Shown piece by piece: positions 1 to 9,760 of a DNA stretch of 53,146 nt; the stretch's first letter is position 1, and each line of letters begins with the position of its first letter. Where the stretch lies: contig JALRKK010000019.1 in NCBI GenBank assembly GCA_023268935.1, positions 1 to 53,146 on the forward strand, read 5' to 3'. Source of the DNA: Glaciecola sp. GTDB taxonomy: Bacteria; Pseudomonadota; Gammaproteobacteria; Enterobacterales; Alteromonadaceae. A model generated the notes under the pieces. The model was given only the letters and a program-made list of their open reading frames with translations. It made no database searches and had not been told where the DNA came from. The position numbers and the translations under genes were made by a program.

Positions 1-1
1 A

Positions 2-769
2 TCACACTCTATGATGTTTTTCTCTTTGATACGCTTCGTATAATTTTGCTTCTTTGATGAAAGAATAATAGGCGGTGATAACCGATTGGATGAACCCCCT
101 CCTTCCAGAAAATATAAATCTTTGCAACAAATACACTTTTAAAAAAATAATTGGAAATACCAACGTCAATTTGAGTAGAGAGTGGCGTTTGCCTTTTGCG
201 AATTTTTCATCGGCTTTTAAGGTCGAATATTGGTTACATTTATCGGTTAATACATGAATGGAATCGTAGCCAAAATGATCAAATGCTTCTTTGATCTGAA
301 TCTCTCGTCCATCTACTTGTGCGCTCTCATGCACTAAAACATCGGGTTTAAATTGGGCGTTTGATTTTTTGAAAAAACGCAGATTGTTTGGCTTTTTAGT
401 CAATGTCGAAAAGGGTTGACCAATGAAAAAGTCATTTCGCGGTAAACGCACGCAGTCGGCGTCATCGGACTTAATGATCGCTTCCATTTTTGCCACTAAG
501 GTCGGCGTCAGTGCTTCATCGGCATCCAAATTCAGCACCCAGTCGTGTGAGCATAGATTCATGGCAAACTGTTTCTGTTTTGTGTACCCCAACCATTCTT
601 GATGAGTGATCTTAACATCATATTCGCGCGCGATCTCCAGTGTCATATCTGTACTACCTGAGTCCACAATAATGATTTCATCCATCATCTCAAGGGAGGT
701 GAGTAGACGTCGAATATGTTGTTCTTCATTTTGACAAATAATAAAAACACTAATCGGTAACTTGGTCAT
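2..769 (-). CDS. Family 2 glycosyltransferase, WaaE/KdtX-like (LPS core)
   Basis: A 255-residue glycosyltransferase with a GT-A fold. The nucleotide-sugar signature DSGSTD is at residues 36-41 and the metal-binding DADEA at 82-86. A hydrophobic, basic stretch near residues 200-220 probably lets it sit on the inner face of the cytoplasmic membrane. The family (WaaE/KdtX) adds a sugar to the inner core of lipopolysaccharide, commonly a beta-1,4-glucose on heptose. The stop codon lies at the very edge of the window, so the gene is complete, but whatever follows it (often coaD or waa genes in relatives) cannot be seen. It is divergent from the aldo/keto reductase. The family is clear; the exact sugar and acceptor are inferred. 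Confidence 0.85.
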   Translation of the reverse strand: MTKLPISVFIICQNEEQHIRRLLTSLEMMDEIIIVDSGSTDMTLEIAREYDVKITHQEWLGYTKQKQFAMNLCSHDWVLNLDADEALTPTLVAKMEAIIKSDDADCVRLPRNDFFIGQPFSTLTKKPNNLRFFKKSNAQFKPDVLVHESAQVDGREIQIKEAFDHFGYDSIHVLTDKCNQYSTLKADEKFAKGKRHSLLKLTLVFPIIFLKVYLLQRFIFSGRRGFIQSVITAYYSFIKEAKLYEAYQREKHHRV

Positions 770-823
770 GGTATAAGCTTCTTAATGGCTAACAGTGTAT
801 GCAAGATAGATTTATTGTAACAT

Positions 824-844
824 ATCCAAATAGACATATTGGAT
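824..844. promoter_or_regulatory. Imperfect inverted repeat in the divergent intergenic region
   Basis: ATCCAA (824-829) faces TTGGAT (839-844) across nine bases, between the glycosyltransferase and the aldo/keto reductase genes and about 20 bases before the latter's start codon. It could be an operator. Six-base arms in AT-rich DNA can arise by chance. Confidence 0.2.
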
Positions 845-863
845 CATTCAAAAAGAGGGAAAT

Positions 864-1826
864 ATGCATCGCATCCGTTCACTTAACAAAACGATTGGAC
901 AGGCTTCTCAACTCGTTTATGGCTGTATGGGCTTAGGTGGAGGATGGAATGACAACGCTCTGACGAAGGATGACATTCACCAAGCTGAACACATAATCGA
1001 CACGTGTCTGGAACATAATATTACCGTATTTGACCACGCTGACATTTATACTTTTAATAAGGCCGAAAAGGCGTTCGGTCAAGTATTAAAAAGCCGTCCG
1101 GGTTTACGGGAGCAAATCGTTCTGCAATCTAAGTGTGGGATCCGTTTTGCAGATGGATACGGGCCTAAACGCTATGATTTTTCAGCAGAATGGTTAACCA
1201 CATCGGTACAAGGGATTTTACAGCGCTTGAGTATCGATTACCTCGATATTTTGCTGTTGCATCGTCCTGACCCGCTGATGGAATTGCATGAAACCGCACA
1301 AGCACTGAATCAAATGCACGCTCAAGGCCTGTTTAAAGCTATCGGAGTATCTAATATGTCCGTTTCGCAAATTGAGTTTTTGCAAAGTGCTTTGGCTATG
1401 CCCATCATAGTGAATCAAGTTGAATGCGGTTTACACCATTTAGCATTACTTGACCAACAAGTCATCGGCAACGATGCGCAATATCCTTCCTACAATACCT
1501 TTGGCGGCATGCTTGAATATTCGCAAATGAAAGGCGTGCAACTTCAAGCTTGGGGGGCTCTCTCGCAAGGGAGATATAGTCGTCCTCAAACTGATGTGGA
1601 ACATCGCGTTCATAAAGTCTTGGCTGAATCCGCTTTGCATCACGGCGTATCGATTGAAGCAGTGCAACTGGCGTTTTTGACTAGACACCCCGCCAATATT
1701 CAGCCTGTGATTGGAACGACGAATATCAATAGAATTCGTGAATGTTCAAAATTGGCAAATATCATATTGTCACGAGAAGAATGGTACAAACTCCTGCAGA
1801 CCGCAAGAAATGCGGAGTTACCTTAA
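864..1826 (+). CDS. Aldo/keto reductase, YdhF-like
   Basis: A 320-residue (beta/alpha)8 NADPH-dependent oxidoreductase. The catalytic set is visible: Asp57 in FDHADIY, Tyr62, Lys90 in LQSKCGI and His133 in LLLHRPDPL. The C-terminal QPVIGTT segment belongs to the cofactor-binding loop. Overall it resembles E. coli YdhF, whose physiological substrate is unknown; the family reduces aldehydes and ketones. The start is supported by an AGAGGG ribosome site six to seven bases before the ATG. It stands alone, divergent from the LPS glycosyltransferase, and gives no pathway clue. Confidence 0.85.
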   Translation: MHRIRSLNKTIGQASQLVYGCMGLGGGWNDNALTKDDIHQAEHIIDTCLEHNITVFDHADIYTFNKAEKAFGQVLKSRPGLREQIVLQSKCGIRFADGYGPKRYDFSAEWLTTSVQGILQRLSIDYLDILLLHRPDPLMELHETAQALNQMHAQGLFKAIGVSNMSVSQIEFLQSALAMPIIVNQVECGLHHLALLDQQVIGNDAQYPSYNTFGGMLEYSQMKGVQLQAWGALSQGRYSRPQTDVEHRVHKVLAESALHHGVSIEAVQLAFLTRHPANIQPVIGTTNINRIRECSKLANIILSREEWYKLLQTARNAELP

Positions 1827-2029
1827 GTACTTAAGGCGTTTTTATCTAATAACTTAGTATTAGTATGGGGCAATGCTTTTGTGAAATAGGCCTTGAAGGT
1901 TTACAATTACCACAAAGGCGCAAAAATAATAAAAAAAAGCAAAATAAGCATAAAAACTCCCGCCTGCACGACGAAAAATTTACAATTTAGTCGACGTTTA
2001 CGTCACCTCTATACCCAGGAGTACCCTAC

Positions 2030-3631
2030 ATGTCCATCTCCCAAGATTTGGCTGCAATTGGCATCGTTGATGCTACGGAGATCGTTTATAACCCGAGTTA
2101 TGAACAATTATTTGAAGAAACCACAAAACCTGAACTAGAAGGTTTTGAAAAGGGTGTTGTTACTGAGTGTGGTGCAGTATCTGTGAACACGGGACAGTTC
2201 ACTGGACGCTCACCCAAAGACAAATACATCGTGCGCGATGATGTAACACGTGACACCGTTTGGTGGGCCGACCAGGGCAAAAACGACAACAAAGCGATTT
2301 CGCAAGATGTCTGGAATGACTTAAAAGCCCTAGTGACCAAGCAATTATCGAACAGTCGTTTATTTGTGGTTGATACCTATTGTGGTGCCAATCCAGATAC
2401 CCGTCTTAAAGTGCGTTTTGTGACACAAGTTGCATGGCAAGCACACTTCGTGAAAAACATGTTCATTCGCCCCTCAGAAGCAGAATTAGAAACCTTTGAA
2501 CCAGATTTTGTGGTCATGAATGGGGCAAAAACAACCAATCCTGATTGGCAAAAACACGGCCTGAATTCTGAGAATTTCGTTGCCTTTAACCTAACTGAAA
2601 AGATCCAACTTATCGGCGGCACATGGTACGGCGGTGAGATGAAAAAAGGCATGTTCTCTATGATGAACTACTTCTTGCCACTACAAAACATCGCATCAAT
2701 GCACTGTTCTGCGAACGTTGGCAAAGAGGGTGATGTGGCGATTTTCTTCGGTCTTTCAGGCACAGGTAAAACCACACTGTCAACGGATCCTAAGCGTGAG
2801 TTAATTGGTGATGACGAGCACGGTTGGGACGACAACGGCGTCTTTAATTTTGAAGGTGGTTGTTACGCCAAAACGATTAACCTGAGCAAAGAAGCGGAAC
2901 CAGATATCTACAATGCCATTCGTCGTGATGCGTTATTGGAGAATGTCACCGTGCTTGAAGGCGGAGAAATTGATTACGATGATAACTCCACGACTGAGAA
3001 TACACGGGTTTCTTACCCAATCCATCACATTGATAACATTGTTAAGCCGGTCTCTAAAGCCGGCCATGCGAAGAAAGTTATTTTCTTAACTGCGGATGCT
3101 TTTGGCGTATTACCCGCAGTTTCTAAATTGACTCCTGAGCAAGCACAATATTATTTCTTATCGGGTTTTACTGCAAAATTAGCGGGGACTGAGCGCGGTA
3201 TTACTGAGCCAACGCCTACGTTCTCAAGCTGTTTTGGTGCGGCGTTCTTGACGCTTCACCCTACTCAATATGCTGATGTATTGAAATCGCGTATGGAAGC
3301 CGTTGGCGCGACAGCGTATTTGGTCAATACAGGCTGGAACGGTACGGGTAAACGTATTTCGATTAAAGCCACCCGAGCGATCATTGATGCGATTCTTGAT
3401 GGCTCAATTGATGAAGCACCGACGCAAGTTGTGCCATTGTTTAATCTAGAGGTACCGACCGAGTTGGGCGAGGTTGCACCTGAGGTGCTTGATCCTCGTG
3501 GTACCTATGCCGATGCCTCTGAGTGGACCGAGAAAGCGACTAAGCTTGCAGGCTTATTTGTCGATAACTTCGAGAAGTTTACCGATACTGACAATGGTGC
3601 TGCACTGGTAGAGGCTGGACCTAAGCTGTAA
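2030..3631 (+). CDS. pckA: Phosphoenolpyruvate carboxykinase (ATP)
   Basis: A 533-residue cytosolic enzyme that converts oxaloacetate and ATP to phosphoenolpyruvate, CO2 and ADP, the first committed step of gluconeogenesis. The kinase-1a P-loop GLSGTGKTT is at residues 241-249, followed by the metal-binding DDEHGW segment, and FTGRSPKDK near residues 57-65 is the substrate-binding arginine region. Length matches the bacterial ATP-dependent family (about 540). An AGGAG site eight bases before the ATG supports the start. The roughly 200-bp AT-rich leader has no unambiguous promoter I can call. A strong terminator follows. It is monocistronic. Confidence 0.97.
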   Translation: MSISQDLAAIGIVDATEIVYNPSYEQLFEETTKPELEGFEKGVVTECGAVSVNTGQFTGRSPKDKYIVRDDVTRDTVWWADQGKNDNKAISQDVWNDLKALVTKQLSNSRLFVVDTYCGANPDTRLKVRFVTQVAWQAHFVKNMFIRPSEAELETFEPDFVVMNGAKTTNPDWQKHGLNSENFVAFNLTEKIQLIGGTWYGGEMKKGMFSMMNYFLPLQNIASMHCSANVGKEGDVAIFFGLSGTGKTTLSTDPKRELIGDDEHGWDDNGVFNFEGGCYAKTINLSKEAEPDIYNAIRRDALLENVTVLEGGEIDYDDNSTTENTRVSYPIHHIDNIVKPVSKAGHAKKVIFLTADAFGVLPAVSKLTPEQAQYYFLSGFTAKLAGTERGITEPTPTFSSCFGAAFLTLHPTQYADVLKSRMEAVGATAYLVNTGWNGTGKRISIKATRAIIDAILDGSIDEAPTQVVPLFNLEVPTELGEVAPEVLDPRGTYADASEWTEKATKLAGLFVDNFEKFTDTDNGAALVEAGPKL

Positions 3632-3650
3632 GCACATAGCTGAACATCAA

Positions 3651-3685
3651 AAAAGCAGAGCGTGGAAACACTCTCTGCTTTTTTT
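3651..3685 (+). terminator. Rho-independent terminator after pckA (probably bidirectional)
   Basis: Stem AAAGCAGAG (3652-3660) pairs with CTCTGCTTT (3673-3681) across a 12-base loop, and a T-run follows. The left arm is preceded by an A-run, so it can also terminate the convergent gene on the minus strand. Confidence 0.85.
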
Positions 3686-3718
3686 AATTTTAATTGTCGG
3701 CTGATTGACTTTTTAAAA

Positions 3719-4720
3719 TCATAGACAGGGTGTCTGTGTAAGGTAATCCACCGCATAAATTTTTTGCATACTTTGCGCACTAATATTCCCCCCAGATAAC
3801 ATCACCAATACCGTCTGTGGGGAAGTCTGTTCAGCAAGCCAACCTACCACGCCCGCCATGGTCATACAGCAAGTTGGTTCGATATGTAGTTTCAGCAGAT
3901 GATGCAGCCATTGGGTCCAATAGGCAATATGCGTTTCGCTCGCCTCATAAAAGCCATCTAACTCCTGCAGCAAAGCGAACGTCAAATCACCAATCGCCGG
4001 AGTAGCAGCGCCGTCTGCTAATGTGTCAGGTGGTGTAGTGAGTGTGTGAATTGCTCCTTGTTGCAATGAAATCGAAGCATCATTTGCGTTTTGCGGCTCC
4101 ACGCCAATGACTTGGGCTTTAGGGGCTAACTCGCGTGTGGCTAGTAAGGCGCCAGACACTAAACCGCCACCACCACATGGTGCAAAGACCGCATTAGGAG
4201 TCATGTCTTGAGCGCGACATTGCTGTAACGCTTCTAACGTGGCGGTGCCTTGTCCTGAAATAATATCAGCGTGATTAAACGGTGGGATCCAAATGACATT
4301 GTCTTCACTGGCAGCCACCTTGACCGCGTCATCAGCCTCGAGTCGAGTCGGAAATAAACGTAAATCTGCGCCATATTCAATCGTACCTTGTGCTTTGACA
4401 GCAGAAATATTTTCAGTACTAAAAATGGTCACGTCTCGACCAGCCTGAGCTCCGGCATATGCAACCGCCTGAGCATGATTGCCAGAGCTATTGGCCACAA
4501 TGTAATCGGGCAAGCGTTCTTCAGCCAATGCACGTTGAATAAAATTGGTCGCCCCGCGCAGTTTAAATGCCCCAGTTTTTTGTAAGCACTCTGCTTTAAA
4601 CAACACGGTATGCCCCAACCAATCATTGAGTAGGTTGGATGTCACTATCGGAGTCGTGTCGACTTTCCCTGAAATGCGCTGTTGCGCAGCTTGCACATCG
4701 AAAAAAGTTGGTAATATCAC
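3719..4720 (-). CDS. PLP-dependent threonine/serine ammonia-lyase family protein
   Basis: A 333-residue fold-type II PLP enzyme. The cofactor lysine is Lys53 in GAFKLRGA, the substrate loop is SSGNHAQ (78-84) and the phosphate-binding glycine loop is CGGGGL (182-187). It has only the catalytic domain and no C-terminal ACT regulatory domain, so it is closer in build to catabolic threonine dehydratase (TdcB), serine racemase or hydroxyaspartate ammonia-lyase than to biosynthetic IlvA. Reactions in this family deaminate L-Thr or L-Ser to the 2-oxo acid. The start is GTG; no strong ribosome site is seen. It is convergent with pckA. Substrate remains open. Confidence 0.8.
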   Translation of the reverse strand: MILPTFFDVQAAQQRISGKVDTTPIVTSNLLNDWLGHTVLFKAECLQKTGAFKLRGATNFIQRALAEERLPDYIVANSSGNHAQAVAYAGAQAGRDVTIFSTENISAVKAQGTIEYGADLRLFPTRLEADDAVKVAASEDNVIWIPPFNHADIISGQGTATLEALQQCRAQDMTPNAVFAPCGGGGLVSGALLATRELAPKAQVIGVEPQNANDASISLQQGAIHTLTTPPDTLADGAATPAIGDLTFALLQELDGFYEASETHIAYWTQWLHHLLKLHIEPTCCMTMAGVVGWLAEQTSPQTVLVMLSGGNISAQSMQKIYAVDYLTQTPCL

Positions 4721-4780
4721 GGCGTTTCACTAAACTTAACAATCAGTTAACGTGATTATACATAAATAAGGAAGGTTCTC

Positions 4781-5152
4781 ATGGGTTTATTAGACAGTCT
4801 GTTGGGCAATGCGTCAGAAGTGGATATTAGTGAAGTACAGGAAGATATGGCTGGGGTGCTTGCTAAGAACGAAAACATTACCAAAGCATACAAACTGGTA
4901 CGGGACATGATTTTATTCACCAACAATCGGATGATCATGGTCGACAAGCAGGGGATCACTGGAAGTAAAGTTGAATATCACTCGATTCCGTACAAATCGG
5001 TGACGCAATTCAAGGTGGAAACCGCAGGTCGATTTGATATGGAATCTGAGCTTAAGATTTATATTTCTGGCGGTGAGATGTTAGAAGTCACGCTCACGCC
5101 TGAGTGTGCCATGGGCGTACAACAGGCGCTTGCGGATAATATTTTCAACTAA
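4781..5152 (+). CDS. Bacterial PH-domain protein (bPH_1 / DUF1696 type)
   Basis: A 123-residue single-domain cytosolic protein. Its length and beta-rich pattern (LFTNNRMIMVD, VEYHSIPYKSVTQFKVETAG, LKIYISGGEMLEVTL, then a C-terminal helix) match the bacterial pleckstrin-homology family once called DUF1696. These proteins form small oligomers and their roles are mostly unknown. AAGGAAGG before the ATG gives a good ribosome site. It lies between two minus-strand genes and appears monocistronic. No catalytic residues are evident. Confidence 0.75.
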   Translation: MGLLDSLLGNASEVDISEVQEDMAGVLAKNENITKAYKLVRDMILFTNNRMIMVDKQGITGSKVEYHSIPYKSVTQFKVETAGRFDMESELKIYISGGEMLEVTLTPECAMGVQQALADNIFN

Positions 5153-5172
5153 GACAGCATGAAGCCACGCCT

Positions 5173-7386
5173 CTATTGCAGGTGCGTGTCAAAGTGTTTT
5201 GTAATGGTCTTGTACATGTGAATCTGGGTATTTTTACCACGTATTCCGTGTTTTTTACCTGGATAATCCATCACATGAAACAATTTTGCATTGTCTTGCA
5301 AATGCTTATACAACTTGGTTGCATGCGTAAATAACACATTGTCATCTGCCATTCCATGCAGAATCAACAACTCATCTTCGAGCTGGTTGGCATAAGGAAA
5401 CACTGATGATGCATCGTATTTTTGTGGCACTTTTCTGGGGTCGCCCATGTAACGCTCTGTGTAATGTGTATCGTATAAACGCCAATCAGTGACTGGAGCA
5501 CCTGACACGCCGGCTGTCACTAATCCAGGATGTTTGAACATGGTCATTAAAGTCATGTAACCACCGTATGAGTGTCCATAAATCCCCACACGATTACCAT
5601 CGACAAAAGGTTGTGCTTTGAGCCACTCGATGCCGCGTTTTTGATCCAAGACTTCAATATCCCCCATGCGCTGATAAATGTGATCTTCAAACGCTTTACC
5701 GCGATAGTTAGAACCGCGATTATCAATGCTAAAAACCACATAGCCTTGTTGTGCCCAATATTGAAACATTAACCCGCGAGTGCCACCCCAGCGATTGGTA
5801 ACGACTTGTGCAATTGGGCCACCATAATGATAAACGATGGCGGGGGCTTTGCCTTGCACATTGCGCGGTCGGTATAAGCGATAATAGAGCTCGGTACCAT
5901 CATCTGCCTTTATGGTGCCAAATTCAGGTGCTATCCAATTCTCATAATAATTAGTTAAAGGATGGTTCATATCCAAAGCGTTTTCATCTAGCCAGGTTAT
6001 CAGAGAACCTTCGGCGCGATATAGGCCTGTTTGAGGAGGAGTATTAATAGTAGAAAAACTATTCACAAAGACCGTTGCATCGGAACTGAAATTCACTGCG
6101 TTATACTGATCGGCAGGCGTAATACGTGTTAGGTTCTTACCTGCAAAATCAATGCTGTACAAATGTGTTTCAAGAGGGGTATCCGCACGACCACTAAAGT
6201 AAATTACCTCTTCTTTTTCATCAATCGCGTCGATACTGGTGACCACCCAATCACCTTGAGTAACCTGTCTGATTAACTCGCCATTGTTGTGATAGAGATA
6301 AAGATGTGTAAATCCATCGCGTTCACTGGCCCAAATAAACTGTTCAGTTTGTTTTAAAAAGCGCAAAGACTTATGTAAATTGATCCAAGTTGGGCTGGTT
6401 TCGGTCACTAGCGTCTTTGTGGTTTTCTGTTCCAAGTCAAACGCTCGCAGCTCAAGTGTTTTTTGATCACGTGACTGCCATTGATAGGTTAATACTTTAC
6501 TATTGGGCATCCAGTCTACACGGGGTAAGTAGATGTCTTTTTCTGCGCCAAGAGGGACTTGGATGCGTTCATTATCAGCAAGTGTTTGCACGTACAGTTC
6601 AATCCGTGCATTGTCAGTGCCAGCGAACGGGTATTTTTGGTCAATCATATCAATGCGATCGGCATAGATCTCAGAGCGAGTGGCATCTTTAACGCCACTC
6701 TCATCCGTGCGCGTGAAGGCTATGGCAGTTTCATCCGGTGCCCACCAATATCCTGTCATACGATACATTTCTTCTTGGGCAACAAATTCTGCCATGCCAA
6801 ACTTGATGTCTCCACCACCTTGTGTGGTGATAGCGGTTTCTTTTCCTGTTGCAATGTCGAGCACAAAAACATTTTGTTCACGAATAAAAGAAACGTAATT
6901 TCCTTTTGGGGAGAGTTTGACGTCGGTTTCAAATTCTGGAGTTTCGACCAAACGAGTTGCCTTTTTATTTCCCAGCTTGTAATAAAAGACATCGCCGGCA
7001 AGCGGAAAGAGCAGGGCTTTGCCATCGTTTGACCATTGATAAGATACGATGCCTGAACCGGATAAGCGCAAGCGCTCACGTCGCGCTTTTTCCTCATCTG
7101 ACAGGGTCTCAGGGCCAGAATGTAAATCATCGGCATCAAACAAAATACGCTCTTGGCCACTTGGAATATGATACTCCCATAAATCGAAGCGGGTATTATC
7201 AGTCGCTTTAGCACGAATAAATGTAACCCGTTCACCGTTTGGCGATAATTTTACTTGTGACGGGGCTGTGCCGGTTAAAGATGGGGCAGACATGATCCGC
7301 TCAATGCTAAGTTCTTGTGCGGTGGCTACGGTAATAATGGAGGCACAGCAGAGCAAGCTAGTAGTTAAAACGTGTTTTATTTTCAT
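5173..7386 (-). CDS. Secreted prolyl dipeptidyl peptidase (S9 family, DPP IV-like)
   Basis: A 737-residue exopeptidase. An N-terminal signal peptide (basic start, hydrophobic core, AxA-like TVATAQ) sends it to the periplasm. A long DPPIV-type beta-propeller precedes the alpha/beta-hydrolase domain. The nucleophile is Ser606 in GHSYGG, the acid Asp681/682 in GMADDNV and the base His713 in KKHGIRG. VAQEEMYRMTGYWW supplies the paired glutamates that bind the peptide N-terminus. The family removes Xaa-Pro dipeptides from peptide N-termini and helps marine bacteria use protein. It is monocistronic by spacing. Exact specificity (DPP IV or prolyl tripeptidyl) is not settled. Confidence 0.9.
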   Translation of the reverse strand: MKIKHVLTTSLLCCASIITVATAQELSIERIMSAPSLTGTAPSQVKLSPNGERVTFIRAKATDNTRFDLWEYHIPSGQERILFDADDLHSGPETLSDEEKARRERLRLSGSGIVSYQWSNDGKALLFPLAGDVFYYKLGNKKATRLVETPEFETDVKLSPKGNYVSFIREQNVFVLDIATGKETAITTQGGGDIKFGMAEFVAQEEMYRMTGYWWAPDETAIAFTRTDESGVKDATRSEIYADRIDMIDQKYPFAGTDNARIELYVQTLADNERIQVPLGAEKDIYLPRVDWMPNSKVLTYQWQSRDQKTLELRAFDLEQKTTKTLVTETSPTWINLHKSLRFLKQTEQFIWASERDGFTHLYLYHNNGELIRQVTQGDWVVTSIDAIDEKEEVIYFSGRADTPLETHLYSIDFAGKNLTRITPADQYNAVNFSSDATVFVNSFSTINTPPQTGLYRAEGSLITWLDENALDMNHPLTNYYENWIAPEFGTIKADDGTELYYRLYRPRNVQGKAPAIVYHYGGPIAQVVTNRWGGTRGLMFQYWAQQGYVVFSIDNRGSNYRGKAFEDHIYQRMGDIEVLDQKRGIEWLKAQPFVDGNRVGIYGHSYGGYMTLMTMFKHPGLVTAGVSGAPVTDWRLYDTHYTERYMGDPRKVPQKYDASSVFPYANQLEDELLILHGMADDNVLFTHATKLYKHLQDNAKLFHVMDYPGKKHGIRGKNTQIHMYKTITKHFDTHLQ

Positions 7387-7457
7387 TGGTTTTGTGTCGT
7401 TTAGGTGATTTCTTCGTATAATACCTTATCTTTTTATACACCTGTCAATGATGTTCT

Positions 7458-8144
7458 ATGCAAAGTTCAGGGCAAACAGCAATAAAATCAGGATTGACTG
7501 CCACGGTTGTGGGAGCGACTGGACTCGTCGGCAAAGCCCTGACTCAGCAATTGCTTGCGCATCCAGACTATTCTGAAGTAACGATAATCGTTCGCAGGGA
7601 ATTAGTGCGTGGCGAGTTTGTTGATCCCTTACTCAAACTGCGAGTACTTGTTATTAACTTTGATGATTTTCAGGAATATCAGGGATATTTTAGTGTCGAT
7701 CATGTGTATTGTTGCCTCGGCACCACCATCAAAAAAGCCGGTTCTCGCAAGGCGTTTCGTTATGTCGATTTTCAATTAGTTCACGTGGCCGCTCAGCTTG
7801 CTAGAGCACAACGTGCAAAAGGCTTTGTGTGGGTGTCGAGTGTTGGTGCGGACGCCAAATCTAAGCATTTCTACCTCAAAGTAAAAGGTGAGCTAGAAAA
7901 TGCAATATTAACGATGCCACAGCTAGAACATGCGGCAGCGGTCAGACCGTCTTTGTTGTTAGGAGCGCGAGAGGAGCAACGCCGTAAGGAACAGGTTGGA
8001 ATTTGGTTAAGTCGCTGGTTATCTTGGTGTTTTGTTGGCAAATTTGCCAAATATAAGCCAATTCATGCTAACCAAGTTGCCCGACAAATGATAGACTTGC
8101 AACCCAAATTAGAGATATCGACTGAGGCAATCCAAGTTGGCTAA
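7458..8144 (+). CDS. NAD(P)-binding Rossmann protein, HTATIP2-like atypical SDR
   Basis: A 228-residue atypical short-chain dehydrogenase. The dinucleotide-binding motif GATGLVG is at residues 19-25, and the middle holds YCCLGTTIKKAGS and WVSSVGAD, both typical of the HTATIP2/TIP30-like branch. No established substrate is known for the bacterial members. Its last codons overlap the TTG start of trmN6 by eight bases, so the two are probably co-transcribed and translationally coupled. The ATG at 7458 has little Shine-Dalgarno character. Confidence 0.75.
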   Translation: MQSSGQTAIKSGLTATVVGATGLVGKALTQQLLAHPDYSEVTIIVRRELVRGEFVDPLLKLRVLVINFDDFQEYQGYFSVDHVYCCLGTTIKKAGSRKAFRYVDFQLVHVAAQLARAQRAKGFVWVSSVGADAKSKHFYLKVKGELENAILTMPQLEHAAAVRPSLLLGAREEQRRKEQVGIWLSRWLSWCFVGKFAKYKPIHANQVARQMIDLQPKLEISTEAIQVG

Positions 8145-8874
8145 CTCAGCAAATAGCGGGTTTCGTTTTAAGCAGTTTGCAATTGAACATGATGAATGCG
8201 GCATGAAAGTCGGCACAGATAGTATTGTGTTGGGTTCTTGGGCGCATACCAAAAATGCTCGTTACATATTGGACATTGGTACCGGTTCGGGTTTACTTGC
8301 CTTGATGTTGGCACAAAAAACGTTTGATACAAGTCTGATATCTGCTGTCGAGATTGAGCCAGCGGCGGTTCGTCAAGCGCGTAATAACATTCAAAAGTCC
8401 AAATTTGCCAATCAAATTCGTGTGATTGAATGCGATATCAAGACATTTCATGCGTCGAATCCATATGATTTGATTATTTCAAATCCGCCTTATTACAAAG
8501 GCATGCATAAACAGCAACACAATCTGATCGATCCGAATCAGGCAAGAGTGTATGCCCGCTCGCAACAGCATTTGTCACATAAACAACTATTGGAACAAGT
8601 GGCTAGGTTATTGAGTTCCGATGGGTATTTTTATTGTGTGGTCCCGACGGGGGACATCTCGAGTTTATTGGAATACGCATTGAATGAAGGCCTTCATTTA
8701 AATAAGCGCTTAGACATACGCAGCAATTATCAAAATGACAAAATTCGAGCGTGTTTGTGCTTTTCTCGGAGCAAAAGCATTGTTGAACATGACGAGCTAG
8801 TCATCTACGCTGATGCTCGGGAGTACACGGAAGAATATCGTACTATGTGCCGGGATTATTATTTGAATTTTTAA
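8137..8874 (+). CDS. trmN6: tRNA1(Val) (adenine-37-N6)-methyltransferase
   Basis: A 245-residue SAM-dependent methyltransferase (E. coli YfiC/TrmM). The SAM-binding motif LDIGTGSG is near residues 47-54 and the adenine-N6 catalytic motif NPPYY is at 116-120, exactly the family signature. It modifies A37 next to the valine anticodon. I chose the TTG at 8137 because GAGG lies nine bases upstream and the family N-terminus (FRFKQF) follows shortly; it overlaps the previous stop by eight bases. The next possible ATG would remove conserved sequence. Confidence 0.9.
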   Translation: MANSANSGFRFKQFAIEHDECGMKVGTDSIVLGSWAHTKNARYILDIGTGSGLLALMLAQKTFDTSLISAVEIEPAAVRQARNNIQKSKFANQIRVIECDIKTFHASNPYDLIISNPPYYKGMHKQQHNLIDPNQARVYARSQQHLSHKQLLEQVARLLSSDGYFYCVVPTGDISSLLEYALNEGLHLNKRLDIRSNYQNDKIRACLCFSRSKSIVEHDELVIYADAREYTEEYRTMCRDYYLNF

Positions 8875-8897
8875 ATTTGTTGGTGGTTTGCAACACG

Positions 8898-9248
8898 ATG
8901 GCAATCTCTTTGAACAATATGGGGCAGGTTATCGAGATAACACCTATCAGTTGGGATGGGGTACCATTGCACATTCCTAAGTTTCAAATCTACGCTATTA
9001 TCCCGAACCCTATTTTCACCAGTTTTCATAGCAAAGACGGTAAGCGCATCCCATTGATTGACGTTGACCAGTATCATATTCCGGTTCTTGAGCCTTATGG
9101 TGGTTTCCTAGACACACCGCCTAATTTTGCCGTAGTGATGAGCCATCATATCCAAAACGAGTTTAGTTTGTACGCTTACCCAGCAGACACTATCGAAGAC
9201 ACCTACAGCATCAGTTACGCAGAGTGGCTTTCGGAACAGACCAACTAA
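8898..9248 (+). CDS. Conserved small protein of unknown function (distant CheW-like look)
   Basis: About 116 residues, soluble, no signal peptide or membrane segment. I do not recognise it with certainty. The pattern of a conserved GKRIPLIDV strand, then PVLEPYGG and two alternating hydrophobic strands (NFAVVMSH, FSLYAYPADTI) is reminiscent of a CheW-type domain, but this is only a shape impression. The reading frame is open upstream into the end of trmN6; I chose the ATG at 8898 (GGTGG eight to nine bases before). The stop overlaps the next start (TAATG), indicating translational coupling with the YgjV-like gene. Confidence 0.55.
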   Translation: MAISLNNMGQVIEITPISWDGVPLHIPKFQIYAIIPNPIFTSFHSKDGKRIPLIDVDQYHIPVLEPYGGFLDTPPNFAVVMSHHIQNEFSLYAYPADTIEDTYSISYAEWLSEQTN

Positions 9249-9748
9249 TGTTTACTGATCTGAATATCACAGCTGAACTAATCGGCGCCTGCGCCCTCGG
9301 GTTTAATATTGTGGCGTACCGGCAAAATGAAATGGCACGTTATCTTATTTTTTCAGGCTTTTCGATGGCTTGCTTAAGTTTGCATTTTTATTTGTTGGAA
9401 GCATTTGCTGCAGCTATTGGCTGTGGGCTGGCCGCGTTACGCAATGCGGTGGCACTCAAATCTCGGGCCTCGTGGGTGGTAGTGGTATTTGTTACCTTGA
9501 ATATTTCGGCCATGCTCATTGAATATTTTGTTTTGAAACATGGGGCATTGCTGTTTCTCGCATATTGCTCAGGCTTTATCTTTACCGTTGGCTCAATCGT
9601 CATCACGCAAGTAGAAGTTATGCGGCGTTGGTTCTTAGTTGCTGAAGCACTTGGATGTTTGTATGCTGTGATTGTTGGCAGTGTATTTGGTACGATTTTT
9701 AATGTAGTCAATATGACCAACATCATTATTAAGATGCGTAAACACTAG
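9248..9748 (+). CDS. YgjV-family inner-membrane protein
   Basis: A 166-residue integral membrane protein with about five to six hydrophobic segments, resembling E. coli YgjV (Imp-YgjV family), whose function is unknown. The start at 9248 shares one base with the previous stop (TAATG), the usual sign of coupling. A GTG in the same frame at 9224 would add eight polar residues and is less likely. It ends shortly before a terminator that mainly serves the opposite strand. Confidence 0.75.
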   Translation: MFTDLNITAELIGACALGFNIVAYRQNEMARYLIFSGFSMACLSLHFYLLEAFAAAIGCGLAALRNAVALKSRASWVVVVFVTLNISAMLIEYFVLKHGALLFLAYCSGFIFTVGSIVITQVEVMRRWFLVAEALGCLYAVIVGSVFGTIFNVVNMTNIIIKMRKH

Positions 9749-9760
9749 CCATGCACAAGA

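Noticed and set aside
6559-7235. Open frames of 157 and 159 codons overlapping the dipeptidyl peptidase gene in other frames
   Set aside because: They lie wholly inside a gene with clear domain signatures, lack ribosome sites and give low-complexity, cysteine-rich translations typical of shadow frames.
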